This document shows, one piece after another, positions 37,638 through 47,090 of a DNA stretch of 64,000 nt. Within the stretch, counting starts at the first letter, position 1. Each line of letters begins with the position of its first letter. The translations under genes and the position numbers were made by a program. The notes beneath the pieces are model-generated. The model was given only the letters and a program-made list of their open reading frames with translations. It was not told the origin of the DNA and did no database searches. This DNA comes from Azoarcus sp. PA01 (GTDB taxonomy: Bacteria > Pseudomonadota > Gammaproteobacteria > Burkholderiales > Rhodocyclaceae): positions 682,001-746,000 of the forward strand of contig LARU01000004.1 in assembly GCA_001274695.2 (NCBI GenBank), in the 5' to 3' direction.

Positions 37638-39722
37638 TTATTGGTTGCGGTTCCTGATCGCGTCCGCGTCGAGGCGCGCCTCGACGTAGCGGACCAGCGC
37701 CCGCGTGCCGCGTCCACAGTTGCGGAACACGCACACGCCCTGGTCCATCAGGCGGGCAGCCATCGCGTCGTAGAGCGAGCCGCCGTCGACGATGCCGATG
37801 ACGGGCTTCTCGCTCTTCGCCGCGAGCGGCGGGTAGATGTGCACGGTGCCCTTCGGGTCCGAGAGGTCATAACCGGGGCGCAGCTTGCTGGTTTCGAGAC
37901 CGCGGATCGATGGGGCTGTCGGGTCGAGGCCGACGACGACGGCGTCGATGTTCGGGTCGTCGAGAAACGCTTCGGTGATCTGCAGGTGGGCCTCGTCGTC
38001 CGCGCCGGGGTTGATGTCGATGGGGTTCCTGACTTCGACCAGCGCGTCGAGGCGCTTGGCGGCGAGGATGGCCTGCACGCGCTCGACGGTGGCATCTTCG
38101 AGCGCGCCCATGTCGAGTGCGAAAGTCTCGGAGACGATCGAATCGGCCATGCCGACGGCCTCGAAACCGGCACCGCTGATCGCCCCGATGCGTTTGCCGA
38201 CTTTCTTGCCGTGCAGCGCGCCAGCAATATAGAAGAGGTCGTCGAACGTATTGAAATCCTCGGCGACGATCGCGCCGGCCTGGCGCAGCACCGACTCGAA
38301 CAGCACCGGATCGCCGGCGATGGAAGCCGTATGGCCCATGACGCCGCCGGCACCCGCTTCGGTGCGCCCGGACTTGTACACGACGACCTGCTTACCGTTG
38401 AGGACCGCCTTGCGCACCGCATGGGCGAAGTCGAGGCCATCGCCATCCTTGAAGCCTTCGATGTAGATGCCGAGGGTGTCGATGCCTTTCTTCTCGGCGA
38501 AGAAGTTGAGCATGTCACCGTGAGTGAGGTCGGTCTGGTTGCCCAGCGCGAGCATGTAGGCCGGGTCGAGCCAGGGGTTCTGCGAGATGCGCGTGATCAT
38601 GAAGGCGCCGGACTGGCTCAGCATCACGGAGTTGCGCTGCGCCTTTTTCTGCGGCTTGGGCAGGCGCTCGAGCGGGATGAACCAGGAGTCGTAACCGCCG
38701 GGATGCGAGACCACCCCGAGGCAGTTCGCGCCGAGGAACACAGGACCGCCACCGGGTTTGCCATGGGCGGCGTTGATCTTCGCGGCAAGCTCGGCGGCAG
38801 GCTCGCGGCTCTTGGCGGTTTCGCCGAGACCGCCGGGAATCAGCATCACGGATTCGACGGCATCGGTTTCGATGATTTCGTCGACCAGCGCGTACACCGC
38901 ATCGTTAGGCACAGCGACGATCAGCAGGTCGAGCTTCGCGGGCAGGGCGCGCAGGCTCTCGACGCAGCGAACGCCGTCAATCTCGGTCTCGCCCGGACGA
39001 ATGATGGTCAGCTTGTCCTTCGGGTAGCCGCTGCCCATCAGGTTCTTGAGGATGATGCGGCCGAAGTTCATGCTCGTCGCCGACACGCCGATGACACCGA
39101 TCGACTGCGGGTGGATCAGCTTGTCGATCTTGTGCACCGGGCGCGGCAGGCGACCCGCGACCGGGGCGCCGAACTCGAAGCGGGCGCTGCCGACCGTCGG
39201 CTTCTTGTTGAACTGCACCGAGTCGAGTTCGAGTGTGCGCAGCACGAACGGCGCCTGCGGGTTCGTCGCGGAATACTCGCGGGCGAGGCCGAGCATCAGG
39301 CCGAAGCAGAATTCGAGCACCTGGTCCGGCGGACGACGTCCGTCACGCTGCGCGAGCGCTGCCATCTTGCGGTACGCAAGGGTGCGCCGGAACAGGCCGA
39401 GAAAGTCGGCGGCGTCGGTCAGTTCGACCGAAGCGGAAACGCTCGCACGGTCCTTGCGGAAATTGTCGCGGTCGAGCTGCGCATCGATACCGCCCTGCCC
39501 TGCGGTGATGACGATGCCGAACTCGCGCGTGTTGTTCAGTTCGATGCGAAGATCGACGCCGCCCGGCGTCCCCTCGGCCAGCGCGGCGCCAAAGCTCGCG
39601 ACGAACTTCTCGAGTTCCGTGGCGTTGAGCGCGTCGCGCCCTTCGGACGCCGCCTGCTTGAACAGCTCTCCGGCGACGGCGTTCACCGCCGCACCCGGAT
39701 TGAATGTCGACCGATCGTTCAC
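37638..39722 (-). CDS. NDP-forming acyl-CoA synthetase-like protein with reduced N-terminal domain
   Basis: A 694-residue protein with a GTG start after GGAGAC. Residues from about 205 form a CoA-binding Rossmann domain (IHPQSIGVIGVSATSMNFGRII), then succinyl-CoA-ligase-like domains with MLSQSGAFMITRI and MGHTASIAGD, whose His matches the phosphorylated His of ADP-forming acyl-CoA synthetases. Residues 1-190 look like an ATP-grasp_5 domain put in front and missing its central ATP-binding part (compare GGVDLRIELNNTREFG and DGRRPPDQVLEF). It lies between padJ and the thioesterase. Whether it activates or transfers an aryl acid is unknown. Confidence 0.8.
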   Translation of the reverse strand: MNDRSTFNPGAAVNAVAGELFKQAASEGRDALNATELEKFVASFGAALAEGTPGGVDLRIELNNTREFGIVITAGQGGIDAQLDRDNFRKDRASVSASVELTDAADFLGLFRRTLAYRKMAALAQRDGRRPPDQVLEFCFGLMLGLAREYSATNPQAPFVLRTLELDSVQFNKKPTVGSARFEFGAPVAGRLPRPVHKIDKLIHPQSIGVIGVSATSMNFGRIILKNLMGSGYPKDKLTIIRPGETEIDGVRCVESLRALPAKLDLLIVAVPNDAVYALVDEIIETDAVESVMLIPGGLGETAKSREPAAELAAKINAAHGKPGGGPVFLGANCLGVVSHPGGYDSWFIPLERLPKPQKKAQRNSVMLSQSGAFMITRISQNPWLDPAYMLALGNQTDLTHGDMLNFFAEKKGIDTLGIYIEGFKDGDGLDFAHAVRKAVLNGKQVVVYKSGRTEAGAGGVMGHTASIAGDPVLFESVLRQAGAIVAEDFNTFDDLFYIAGALHGKKVGKRIGAISGAGFEAVGMADSIVSETFALDMGALEDATVERVQAILAAKRLDALVEVRNPIDINPGADDEAHLQITEAFLDDPNIDAVVVGLDPTAPSIRGLETSKLRPGYDLSDPKGTVHIYPPLAAKSEKPVIGIVDGGSLYDAMAARLMDQGVCVFRNCGRGTRALVRYVEARLDADAIRNRNQ

Positions 39723-39906
39723 TGTGCTGTCTCCGTTATCGCCCCGCGGACTGCCGCGCGGCCTTTGTTGGAATTCCCTTGTGCCACCGGGGCCGGGCGG
39801 CAAAACCGGGCGGCTTCGACCGGCCATTCCCCAATTCGCCATTCCCGCTGCCGGAAGGCCCGCACGGCAGACGCCTCATTCACGTCCGCCGTCACGGGCA
39901 CGGCCG

Positions 39907-41256
39907 TCACACACTCGCTTTCGGCCGCTTGTCGACGACGCGCTTCGCCTTGCCGATCTGCGTGCGCTCGATGCTGCCTGTTTCGAGCACGTGGACATCG
40001 GCCGACACGCCGACCGCGCTCTTGATCTCGTGGCGGATCTCCGTCGCGATCGCCGCGCGCTGGCTCGCATTGAGCACCTCCGACAGGTCGTGGCGCACTT
40101 CGGCGAGCACCGTCATCTCGTCCATGTGGTGCTCGCGGGTGATCTGCAGCTGGTAATGGCCGCACAGGCATTCATGCTTGAGCAGAATTCCTTCGATCTG
40201 CGTCGGGAAGACGTTCACGCCGCGGATGATCAGCATGTCGTCGCTGCGGCCGGTGATCTTGCCGATACGGCGCATCGGCCGCGCAGTTCCCGGCAGCAGC
40301 ACGGTGAGGTCGCGCGTGCGGTAGCGGATGATCGGCAGCGCTTCCTTCGTCAGCGACGTGAACACGAGCTCGCCCGGCTCGCCGTCGGGCAGCACTTCGC
40401 CGGTCTCGGGATCGATGATTTCGGGATAGAAATGGTCTTCCCAGATATGCGGGCCGTCCTTCGTCTCGATGCATTCGCAGGCGACGCCCGGGCCGATCAC
40501 TTCGGACAGCCCGTAGATGTCGATTGCGTCGATGCCGAGCCGCGTCTCGATCTCGCGGCGCATCTCGTTGGTCCAGGGTTCGGCGCCGAACACGCCGAGG
40601 CGCAGCGACGTCGAAGCCGGATCGATGCCCTGGCGCTGCAGCTCGTCGGCGATCGTCAGCATGTACGACGGCGTCGCGAGGATGATCGTCGGGGCGAATT
40701 CGCGGATCAGCTGGACCTGCTTCTCGGTGTTGCCGCCCCCCATCGGGATCACCGCCGCACCGAGATTCTCGCCACCGTAATGCGCCCCGAGGCCGCCGGT
40801 GAACAAGCCGTAGCCGTAGGAATTGAGGATGATGTCGTTGCGCGTGCCGCCGGCGGCGCGCAGCGAGCGCCCCATGACACCCGCCCACATCGCGATGTCG
40901 TTCTTCGTGTAGCCGACGACGGTCGGCAGACCGGTCGTGCCGGACGAGGCGTGCACGCGCACGACCTCGCTCATCGGCACCGCGAACATCCCGTACGGGT
41001 AGTTCTCGCGCAGTTCCTTCTTGCTCGTGAAAGGGAAACGCGCAAGATCGGACAACTGCTTCAGGTCGGACGGATGCACGCCCGCGGCGTCGAACGCGGC
41101 GCGGTAGTGCGGCACGTTGTCGTACGCGTGCTGCAACGACCATTTCATCCGTTCGAGCTGCAGCGCAGCGAGTTCCTCGCGGCTCGCGGTCTCGATCGGT
41201 TCCAGTTCATCCCCTGCCGGGGCGCGCCCCGACTCCCAGTCTTGTCTAGCCGCCAT
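39907..41256 (-). CDS. padJ: Phenylacetate-CoA ligase (anaerobic pathway)
   Basis: A 449-residue AMP-forming ligase that makes phenylacetyl-CoA. The start MAARQDWESG has GGAGC upstream and overlaps padI by 11 bp. AMP-binding motifs: HASSGTTGLPTVVGYTKND near residue 95, FGAEPWT near 230, IYGLSEVIGPGVACEC near 255, YRTRDLT and GRSDDMLIIRGVNVFPTQIE. It is much closer to PaaK-type ligases than to long acyl-CoA ligases. As the activating enzyme it feeds PadBCD, encoded further upstream in the same operon. Confidence 0.94.
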   Translation of the reverse strand: MAARQDWESGRAPAGDELEPIETASREELAALQLERMKWSLQHAYDNVPHYRAAFDAAGVHPSDLKQLSDLARFPFTSKKELRENYPYGMFAVPMSEVVRVHASSGTTGLPTVVGYTKNDIAMWAGVMGRSLRAAGGTRNDIILNSYGYGLFTGGLGAHYGGENLGAAVIPMGGGNTEKQVQLIREFAPTIILATPSYMLTIADELQRQGIDPASTSLRLGVFGAEPWTNEMRREIETRLGIDAIDIYGLSEVIGPGVACECIETKDGPHIWEDHFYPEIIDPETGEVLPDGEPGELVFTSLTKEALPIIRYRTRDLTVLLPGTARPMRRIGKITGRSDDMLIIRGVNVFPTQIEGILLKHECLCGHYQLQITREHHMDEMTVLAEVRHDLSEVLNASQRAAIATEIRHEIKSAVGVSADVHVLETGSIERTQIGKAKRVVDKRPKASV

Positions 41257-42640
41257 GGGCCTGCTCCGAAAAACGTTGTACGAATTTTGCATTTTCCATG
41301 ACCTTCCCCTGGATATGCTCGATCTGGTCGGGGCTCAGGTGACGGAAGCGTCCCATGGCCTTGAGGTAATCGGTGACCGGTAGCGGGTCGTCGACGGGGC
41401 GGGTGAAGTTGAGGCCCTCGTCCGGCGTGAACTCCCACAGCATGACGAAGTTGGTCTCGACCGCTTTCCTCGCGACTTCCATGTTCTGGTCGGACGGAAA
41501 GCGCCAGCCGGTCGTGCAGGGCGAATACACATGCACGTACGCGAACCCGGTTTTCGACGCTTCGATCGCGCGGTCGAGCTTCGCGTAGAGGTCTTCCATG
41601 TACGCGGTCGACGCGGTCGCGACGTACGCGCAGCGGTGGTTCACCATTAGCAGCGGCAGATTCTTCGCGTCCTGCGTCTTGCCCTGCGCCGGCTGCCCTG
41701 CGGCACAGCCGGCGCCGATCGGCGTCGTCGACGTCCAGGCGCCGTACGGGGTGCAGCTCGAGCGCTGCATGCCGGTGTTCATATAGCCTTCGTTGTCGAC
41801 GACCATGAAGAGCATCTGCTCGCCGCGCTCGGCCGCGCCCGACAGCGACTGGAAGCCGACATCCGACGCGCCGCCGTCGCCGGCGATCGCCAAGGCGGTC
41901 ACGTCGCGCCCCATGCGCTTGAACTGGCGCTTGACGCCCGCGAGCATCGCGGCGGTGTTCGTCAGCAGCGGATGGAAGACCGGGACTTTCGTGCCGGTCG
42001 TGCCGTTGAAGCCGACCGAGCCCATGCCGGGCACGCACCCGGGAGGGGTCGCGAGCACGGTATCGGGGCCGACGCGGCGCAGCGTGTGGCGCATCAGCAG
42101 TTCGGTGTTGCACCCCTGGCAGCCTGCGAGTCCCGGCGCGAAGAGGTCTTCCCAGTCGCCGACTTCGTTGTAGATGTTCGCCGTCGTCACATAGGTCAGC
42201 GCGCCCTTGCTGCACACCGGCACGCACGCAGGCCTGCCATCGCAAGTGTCGCACTTCGACACGTGGCCGGTGGCCTCCTCCAACGCGATGCCGCCGTACG
42301 CACAGCCGACCGTGCACAGCAGGCAGTCGACGCATTTCGAAGCGTCCCAGCCGATCACGCCCGACGCACCGTCCTTGGCGAGCGCGCCGGCCGGACACAC
42401 GGTGACGCATTTGGGGTCGGCGCACTGGCGGCACAGCGCCAGCTCGAACGCTTTTTCAGTGGCGTCCTCAATTGCGTTGGCCATTGCGTCCGTGGCTGCG
42501 TTACCTCGGCCGACGATCTGGATGCGCGAACGCGCCCAATCGTCGGTGCCGGTCTTGGCCTGCGCGCAGGCCGTCATGCAATCGCCGCAGCCGTCGCACT
42601 TGGCGGGGTCGAAGGCGATCGTGCTGTAAGCTCGTCCCAT
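41246..42640 (-). CDS. padI: Phenylglyoxylate:acceptor oxidoreductase, TPP-binding subunit with Fe-S domain
   Basis: A 464-residue subunit. The start MGRAYSTIAFDP follows AGGAGCAG. Residues 1-140 are a ferredoxin-like domain with four cysteine groups (CDGCGDCMTAC, CRQCADPKCVTVC, CVDCLLCTVGC, CDTCDGRPACVPVC). The rest is the beta subunit of 2-oxoacid oxidoreductases with GCQGCNTELL, the TPP motif GDGGASDVGFQ and NEGYMNTGMQ. With PadEFGH it converts phenylglyoxylate, CoA and NAD to benzoyl-CoA, CO2 and NADH. Confidence 0.93.
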   Translation of the reverse strand: MGRAYSTIAFDPAKCDGCGDCMTACAQAKTGTDDWARSRIQIVGRGNAATDAMANAIEDATEKAFELALCRQCADPKCVTVCPAGALAKDGASGVIGWDASKCVDCLLCTVGCAYGGIALEEATGHVSKCDTCDGRPACVPVCSKGALTYVTTANIYNEVGDWEDLFAPGLAGCQGCNTELLMRHTLRRVGPDTVLATPPGCVPGMGSVGFNGTTGTKVPVFHPLLTNTAAMLAGVKRQFKRMGRDVTALAIAGDGGASDVGFQSLSGAAERGEQMLFMVVDNEGYMNTGMQRSSCTPYGAWTSTTPIGAGCAAGQPAQGKTQDAKNLPLLMVNHRCAYVATASTAYMEDLYAKLDRAIEASKTGFAYVHVYSPCTTGWRFPSDQNMEVARKAVETNFVMLWEFTPDEGLNFTRPVDDPLPVTDYLKAMGRFRHLSPDQIEHIQGKVMENAKFVQRFSEQAHGG

Positions 42641-42663
42641 ATCTGCTCCTTGATCGGGCGCTT

Positions 42664-43917
42664 CTAGCGCCACGTCCTCGACATCAGCTCACGGCCGACT
42701 TTGAGCGGGTCGGCGACCAGGCGCTCCTTGACTGCCGTGAGGTCCATGCGCCGCACGATCAGCTGCGCCATGATGCCGCCGTCGAAGAATTCATTGACGC
42801 CGAAGATGCCGGCGAGCCGCCCGTCGCGGAAGATCGCTTTCAGGTAACGTCCGGTTTTTTCATCGAAGCGGGTCAGCACCTCGCTGCCTTCGGGCGCTTC
42901 GCTCGAGCCGACCGAGATCGCATGCCGGCCGAAGAAGTGGTAGGTGTTGAGCGGCACGCCGCCCGCGTAAGGCTTGATGCCCGCATCGCCCGCCATCGCC
43001 ATGCCGGCCAGACGCCCCTGCTCGGTCGCCGAAGGCAGGATCGCGTTGACGCGCGGCGTCGGCGAGAAGAAATGCTTCGCCTGCGCGCAGTCGCCTGCCG
43101 CCCAGACGTTGGCGACGCTCGTGCGCATCGTGTCGTCGACGAGGATGCCGTGGTCGAACGCGACGCCGCTGCCATTGAGATACTCGAGGTTCGGCTTGAC
43201 GCCGGTGGCGACGAGCAAGAGATCGGCTTCGAGCGTGGTGCCGTTGGCGAGCGTCAGGCGCGCGCCCACGGGCGAGGGCTCGAGGCGCACGACGCGGCTG
43301 CCGGTGAGGATCTTCGCGCCGTTGTCGGTGAACGCCTGCTCGATCATCTGCGCGGCCACTTTGTCGAAGTAGCCCGCGGTGAGCTGGTCGCTCATCTCGA
43401 CGATCGTGACGCTCGCGCCCGCCTTGACCAGGTTCTCCGCGGCGTGCATGCCGACGAGCCCGGCGCCGAGCACGACCGCCTGGCGCGACTGCGCGATCGC
43501 TTCGCGCAGCCCGAGCGCGTCGTCGAGCGTCCGGAGCACGTGGTACGAGACGGTGTCGATACCGGGGATCGGCGGGATCGCGGGCGACGTGCCGGTCGCG
43601 AGCAAGAGCTTGTCGTAGCCGACGCGCGTGCCGTCGGCAAGTTCCGCGGTGTTCGCGTCCGCGTGCAGCGCGGCGAGCCCGGCCCCCGGCCGGTAGCTCA
43701 CCGCGTTGCGCGCGAAGAAGTCGTCGTCGCGCAGGAACACGCGCTCGGGCGCGGATTTTCCGGACACGACATACGGCAGCACGGTCGGCGAATACGGCAG
43801 GTGCGCGTCGCGCGTCACCACCGTCAGCGTGCCTTCCGCGTCATGCATGCGGATCGCGCTGATCGCCTCGAGCGCCGCGTGGCTGCTGCCGACGATCAGG
43901 TATTGGGTCTGTTCCAT
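42664..43917 (-). CDS. padH: Phenylglyoxylate:acceptor oxidoreductase, FAD/NAD subunit
   Basis: A 417-residue flavoprotein. The start MEQTQYLIVGSSHAALEAI has GGAG ten bases upstream; other in-frame ATGs lie 12 and 24 bases earlier. It has the FAD motif at the N-terminus, a second Rossmann motif VLGAGLVGMHAAENLVKAG near residue 150 and the ATG-box VWAAGDCAQ near 280, as in class-I pyridine nucleotide disulphide reductase-like proteins. It transfers electrons from the Fe-S subunits to NAD, the feature that distinguishes this enzyme from plain ferredoxin-linked ones. Confidence 0.93.
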   Translation of the reverse strand: MEQTQYLIVGSSHAALEAISAIRMHDAEGTLTVVTRDAHLPYSPTVLPYVVSGKSAPERVFLRDDDFFARNAVSYRPGAGLAALHADANTAELADGTRVGYDKLLLATGTSPAIPPIPGIDTVSYHVLRTLDDALGLREAIAQSRQAVVLGAGLVGMHAAENLVKAGASVTIVEMSDQLTAGYFDKVAAQMIEQAFTDNGAKILTGSRVVRLEPSPVGARLTLANGTTLEADLLLVATGVKPNLEYLNGSGVAFDHGILVDDTMRTSVANVWAAGDCAQAKHFFSPTPRVNAILPSATEQGRLAGMAMAGDAGIKPYAGGVPLNTYHFFGRHAISVGSSEAPEGSEVLTRFDEKTGRYLKAIFRDGRLAGIFGVNEFFDGGIMAQLIVRRMDLTAVKERLVADPLKVGRELMSRTWR

Positions 43918-43942
43918 CGCTGGCTCCATGGTTCTGCCGCCC

Positions 43943-45202
43943 TCAGTCATTCTCGTTGAGCCACACCGGCTCGGTCGGCGCCGGCCCGTCGAGGAGGGCC
44001 GCAGTGGCGTCGATGACGCGGTGAAAGTGGCCAATCGTGATGTCCGCGCCGGCGAGGCCGCCGATGAAGCTCATCGCCGGCAGCACCGTGCCCGATTGCC
44101 CCGCGAGGCGGTACAGCACGCCGAGCACTTCCTGGTACATCGGCCCGCAGTTCCAGCGGAAACCGACCGAGCGATCGACGACGCCGAGCGCGCGCACTTT
44201 CGACAGCGCACGCATCAATGCTTCGACCGGGAACGGGCTGAACGTCTTGATCTTGATGAGGCCGACTTTCTTGCCGGCTTCGCGCGCCTCGTCGACGGCG
44301 TCCTTCGCCGCCCCCGTCATGCTGCCGAGCGTCATGATCGCGAACTCGGCATCGTCGAGACGGTACTCCTCGACGAGCGGCGCGTAACTGCGCCCGAAGC
44401 GCTCCGCCCACTCGGCATGCACGGCTTCGATGACGGAGAGCGCGTTCTGCATGCCGCGGCACTGGCTCTTGCGATAGCGCACGAACGTCGCCGGCCCCTT
44501 GCCGCCCGCGCCGCCGGTGAGCGGATCGACCGCCATCGGCTTCAACGGGTCGAGCGCGACGTGCCAGTTGACGTCCTTCGCCCCCATGAACGCATCGACG
44601 TCCGACTGATCGGGCAGTTCGACGCGCGCGGTGCCGTACGACAGGTAATTGCCGTCGAGGCAGATGTTCACCGGCAGCATCACGTCGTGATCTTCGGCGA
44701 TCCTGAACGCCATCACCGTCGTGTCGAGCACTTCCTGCACCGTCTCGCAGTAGATCTGCACCCAGCCGACTTCGCGCACCGTCATCGCGTCCTGGTGCCC
44801 GCCCCACACACATTGCGGCGTGATGCCGTCGCGCGTGACGATCGACATCACGATCGGCAGGCGCATGCCCGACGTGCGGAAATACGGCTCGAACATGAAC
44901 GCGAGGCCGGGACCGCAGGTCGCCGTGTAGGTGCGCGCACCGGCCAGAGCGCCGCCCTGCAGCACCGACAGCACCGAGTGTTCGCCTTCGGCGTCGACGA
45001 TGTCGGCGTCCATCTTGCCGTCGGCGATGAGTTTCGCGACGTGCTCGACGAGCGAGGACTGCGGCGTGATCGGATACACCGCGACCATGTCGGGGCGCGC
45101 GAGCGCGACCGCGAGCGCGGCCGCTTCGTTGCCTTCGCACAGCATCACTTTCTGCTTCTTCGGCGCGCTGACCGCGGGTTTTTCGAGCGTGGTGGTGCTC
45201 AT
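43943..45202 (-). CDS. padG: Phenylglyoxylate:acceptor oxidoreductase, alpha-type subunit
   Basis: A 419-residue subunit like PorA. The start MSTTTLEKPAVSAPKK follows GGGGAGG. Diagnostic blocks: EGNEAAALAVALARPDMVAVYPITPQSS, EGEHSVLSVLQGGALAGARTYTATCGPGLAFM and the C-terminal NCGPMYQEVLGVLY. It forms the catalytic core with the TPP subunit PadI. It ends 25 bp before padH and starts 2 bp after padF, in the packed order padE-F-G-H-I. Confidence 0.94.
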   Translation of the reverse strand: MSTTTLEKPAVSAPKKQKVMLCEGNEAAALAVALARPDMVAVYPITPQSSLVEHVAKLIADGKMDADIVDAEGEHSVLSVLQGGALAGARTYTATCGPGLAFMFEPYFRTSGMRLPIVMSIVTRDGITPQCVWGGHQDAMTVREVGWVQIYCETVQEVLDTTVMAFRIAEDHDVMLPVNICLDGNYLSYGTARVELPDQSDVDAFMGAKDVNWHVALDPLKPMAVDPLTGGAGGKGPATFVRYRKSQCRGMQNALSVIEAVHAEWAERFGRSYAPLVEEYRLDDAEFAIMTLGSMTGAAKDAVDEAREAGKKVGLIKIKTFSPFPVEALMRALSKVRALGVVDRSVGFRWNCGPMYQEVLGVLYRLAGQSGTVLPAMSFIGGLAGADITIGHFHRVIDATAALLDGPAPTEPVWLNEND

Positions 45203-45204
45203 GT

Positions 45205-45504
45205 TCACTGGGCCTCCCCGATCATCGTGATCGCGCGCTGCGGGCACTCGGTCGCACAGATGCCGCAGCCTTTACAGGTGTTGAGGTTGAAGTCGAACCA
45301 CGCGGCGTGCTCCTCGACGCACTGCACCGGGCAGTACAGCCAGCACACCGCGCATTTGACGCATTTGTCGCGGTCGACGACCGGGCGCTGGCTGCGCCAG
45401 TCGCCGGGCAGCATCGGGCTGATGTCAGTCGCGACCGGGCACAGGTCGTCGGGGACGTTGGCCTGCTCGAGGTTGAACAGCGGATAGCTTTGATGCCGGC
45501 TCAT
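45205..45504 (-). CDS. padF: Phenylglyoxylate:acceptor oxidoreductase, ferredoxin-like delta subunit
   Basis: A 99-residue subunit like PorD with two [4Fe-4S] motifs, CVKCAVCWLYCP and CKGCGICATECP. The DWRSQRPVVDRDKC lead-in is typical of the delta subunits of 2-oxoacid oxidoreductases. Its start overlaps the padE stop by 4 bp. It relays electrons from the TPP site to the Fe-S domain of PadI and the flavin of PadH. Confidence 0.94.
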   Translation of the reverse strand: MSRHQSYPLFNLEQANVPDDLCPVATDISPMLPGDWRSQRPVVDRDKCVKCAVCWLYCPVQCVEEHAAWFDFNLNTCKGCGICATECPQRAITMIGEAQ

Positions 45505-46073
45505 GCGGCGACCCTCCTTTCGATCTGGTGCACGCTCGTCTCGGCATAGCCGCGCTCGAGCGCCGTCATGTTCTGCGCGAGCCCGGCGTCGCGAAAGTCC
45601 GAGTCCTCGAGCGCGCGCTTCAACGCGTCGAGCGACACGACACCCGTCGTCTTCGCGAACGCGCCGAGCATCAAGGTGTTGGTGATCGGCCGGCGGAAGA
45701 TCTCGAGCGCGATTTTGACCGCGTCACACAAGCCCACGCGCCCGACCGTGTCGGGCAGCACGAGCTCGGCGAGCGGCTTGTGCGTCGCCTGCACGAGCGT
45801 GCCGCCGGCTTTCAGTCCGGCGAAGATATCGACCGAGCGGGTCAGCGTCGGATCGACGCAGATCAGGCAGTCGGGGTTGTAGATATTGGTGAGCTGGCGG
45901 ATCGGGCGCTCGCTCGCGCGCAGGAACGACACGACCGGCGCGCCGCGCCGCTCGAAGCCGAACGACGGGATCGATACCGCATATTTGCCTTCCTCGACCA
46001 GCGCCGCGGCCAGAATGCCTGACGCCAGCACCGAACCCTGGCCGCCCCGGCCATGGAATCGCACCTCGTACAT
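45501..46073 (-). CDS. padE: Phenylglyoxylate:acceptor oxidoreductase, gamma subunit
   Basis: A 190-residue subunit of the PorG family beginning MYEVRFHGRGGQGSVLASGIL, the CoA-binding GRGGQG signature. SFGFERRGAPVVSFLR and NTLMLGAFAKTTGVV complete the pattern. It is preceded by a GGAG(GA) site and by a 97-bp gap after padD, the boundary between the two oxidoreductases in the operon. Confidence 0.94.
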   Translation of the reverse strand: MYEVRFHGRGGQGSVLASGILAAALVEEGKYAVSIPSFGFERRGAPVVSFLRASERPIRQLTNIYNPDCLICVDPTLTRSVDIFAGLKAGGTLVQATHKPLAELVLPDTVGRVGLCDAVKIALEIFRRPITNTLMLGAFAKTTGVVSLDALKRALEDSDFRDAGLAQNMTALERGYAETSVHQIERRVAA

Positions 46074-46170
46074 CTTGTCTCCTCCTGCTGCTCGCGGGAC
46101 CCGGCTCGCTGGCCCGGCCCCTGTCGTTTGCTTCGTTTGGCTTCGCGGGTCGGGGACCGGCCCCGGCCGT

Positions 46171-47082
46171 TCAGCCGGCTCCGCCCCAGCCCGGTTTCAC
46201 CGCGGCGCCAGCGGGGCCGCGGCCGCGCACCGGCAGGTGCGGCAACGCGAAACCCTGCGTGAAGGCGGCGCGGCGCACCAGCGTGTATTTGACGAGCCAG
46301 CCGCCGCCGACCGCGATCAGTCCGGCCGGAATCAGCGCGAAGCCCGCCAGCGGTGCGCCGAGCGCCGCAACCAGCAGCAGTGCTGCGGGAAGCAGGTTGC
46401 CGAACTTCAGGAACTGCCCATCGACCGCCGCGAGCGCGCGCAGGCTGCCTTCCGGCGCCCCGTCCGCGCGTAGCCCCGCGAGGTAGCTGCGCCACAGCAG
46501 GGCACGAACCAGCAGCAGCCCGAGCGTCACCGCGGCGACTCCGACCTGGCCCGCCGCGCTCGTCATCACGAACGGGGAAGCCACCGCCACCAGCGCCGCG
46601 CCTTCAGCGAAACCGGTCGCGACCAGCATCGGCCGGCAGCGCGGATGGCGCCACGCCGGGATCCCCTTGTCGGCGGACAGAATGCGTGCCTGGGCATAGA
46701 CGAAAGCGGCGCCGAACACGCCCGTCAGCAGCACGAACAGGGTGTCTGCGGTGAACAGCGCAAGCGCACCACAGACAAACACCAGCGGCGCCACCGCCGC
46801 TTCGCGGGTCATCCACGACGTGGCCAGATGCCGGTAGACATTCAACGCACGCCACGGCTTGCCGATCTCGAACCACACGCAGGTGAGTCCCGCGCCGATC
46901 AGCGCCATCCCGCCGAGCAGCAGGGCGCGAACGTCGGTGCCGGCGAGGCTCGCCAACGCGGCAAAGAACAGCACTCCGCCGCCCGCGCCGCCGGCGATGA
47001 AGTTCGACGCCGCGCGCCAGTCCCAGTTGTGCTGCTGGCGCGGACCGATCCGGTCGCCCGCCTTCAAGGTCTTCGCTTTCAT
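46171..47082 (-). CDS. padD: Phenylacetyl-CoA:acceptor oxidoreductase, membrane subunit
   Basis: A 303-residue polytopic protein of the DmsC/NrfD kind with about eight membrane segments, starting after a soluble N-terminal WDWRAASNFIAGGAGGGVLFF. The start MKAKTLKAGD lies 8 bp after the padC stop and has AAGG in front. It should pass electrons from PadBC to quinone, consistent with the membrane-bound enzyme known from Thauera aromatica. Confidence 0.9.
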   Translation of the reverse strand: MKAKTLKAGDRIGPRQQHNWDWRAASNFIAGGAGGGVLFFAALASLAGTDVRALLLGGMALIGAGLTCVWFEIGKPWRALNVYRHLATSWMTREAAVAPLVFVCGALALFTADTLFVLLTGVFGAAFVYAQARILSADKGIPAWRHPRCRPMLVATGFAEGAALVAVASPFVMTSAAGQVGVAAVTLGLLLVRALLWRSYLAGLRADGAPEGSLRALAAVDGQFLKFGNLLPAALLLVAALGAPLAGFALIPAGLIAVGGGWLVKYTLVRRAAFTQGFALPHLPVRGRGPAGAAVKPGWGGAG

Positions 47083-47090
47083 CGCGGCCT

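Noticed and set aside
37608..40025. 805-codon open frame antisense to the CoA-ligase-like gene
   Set aside because: Same mirror effect, no ribosome site.
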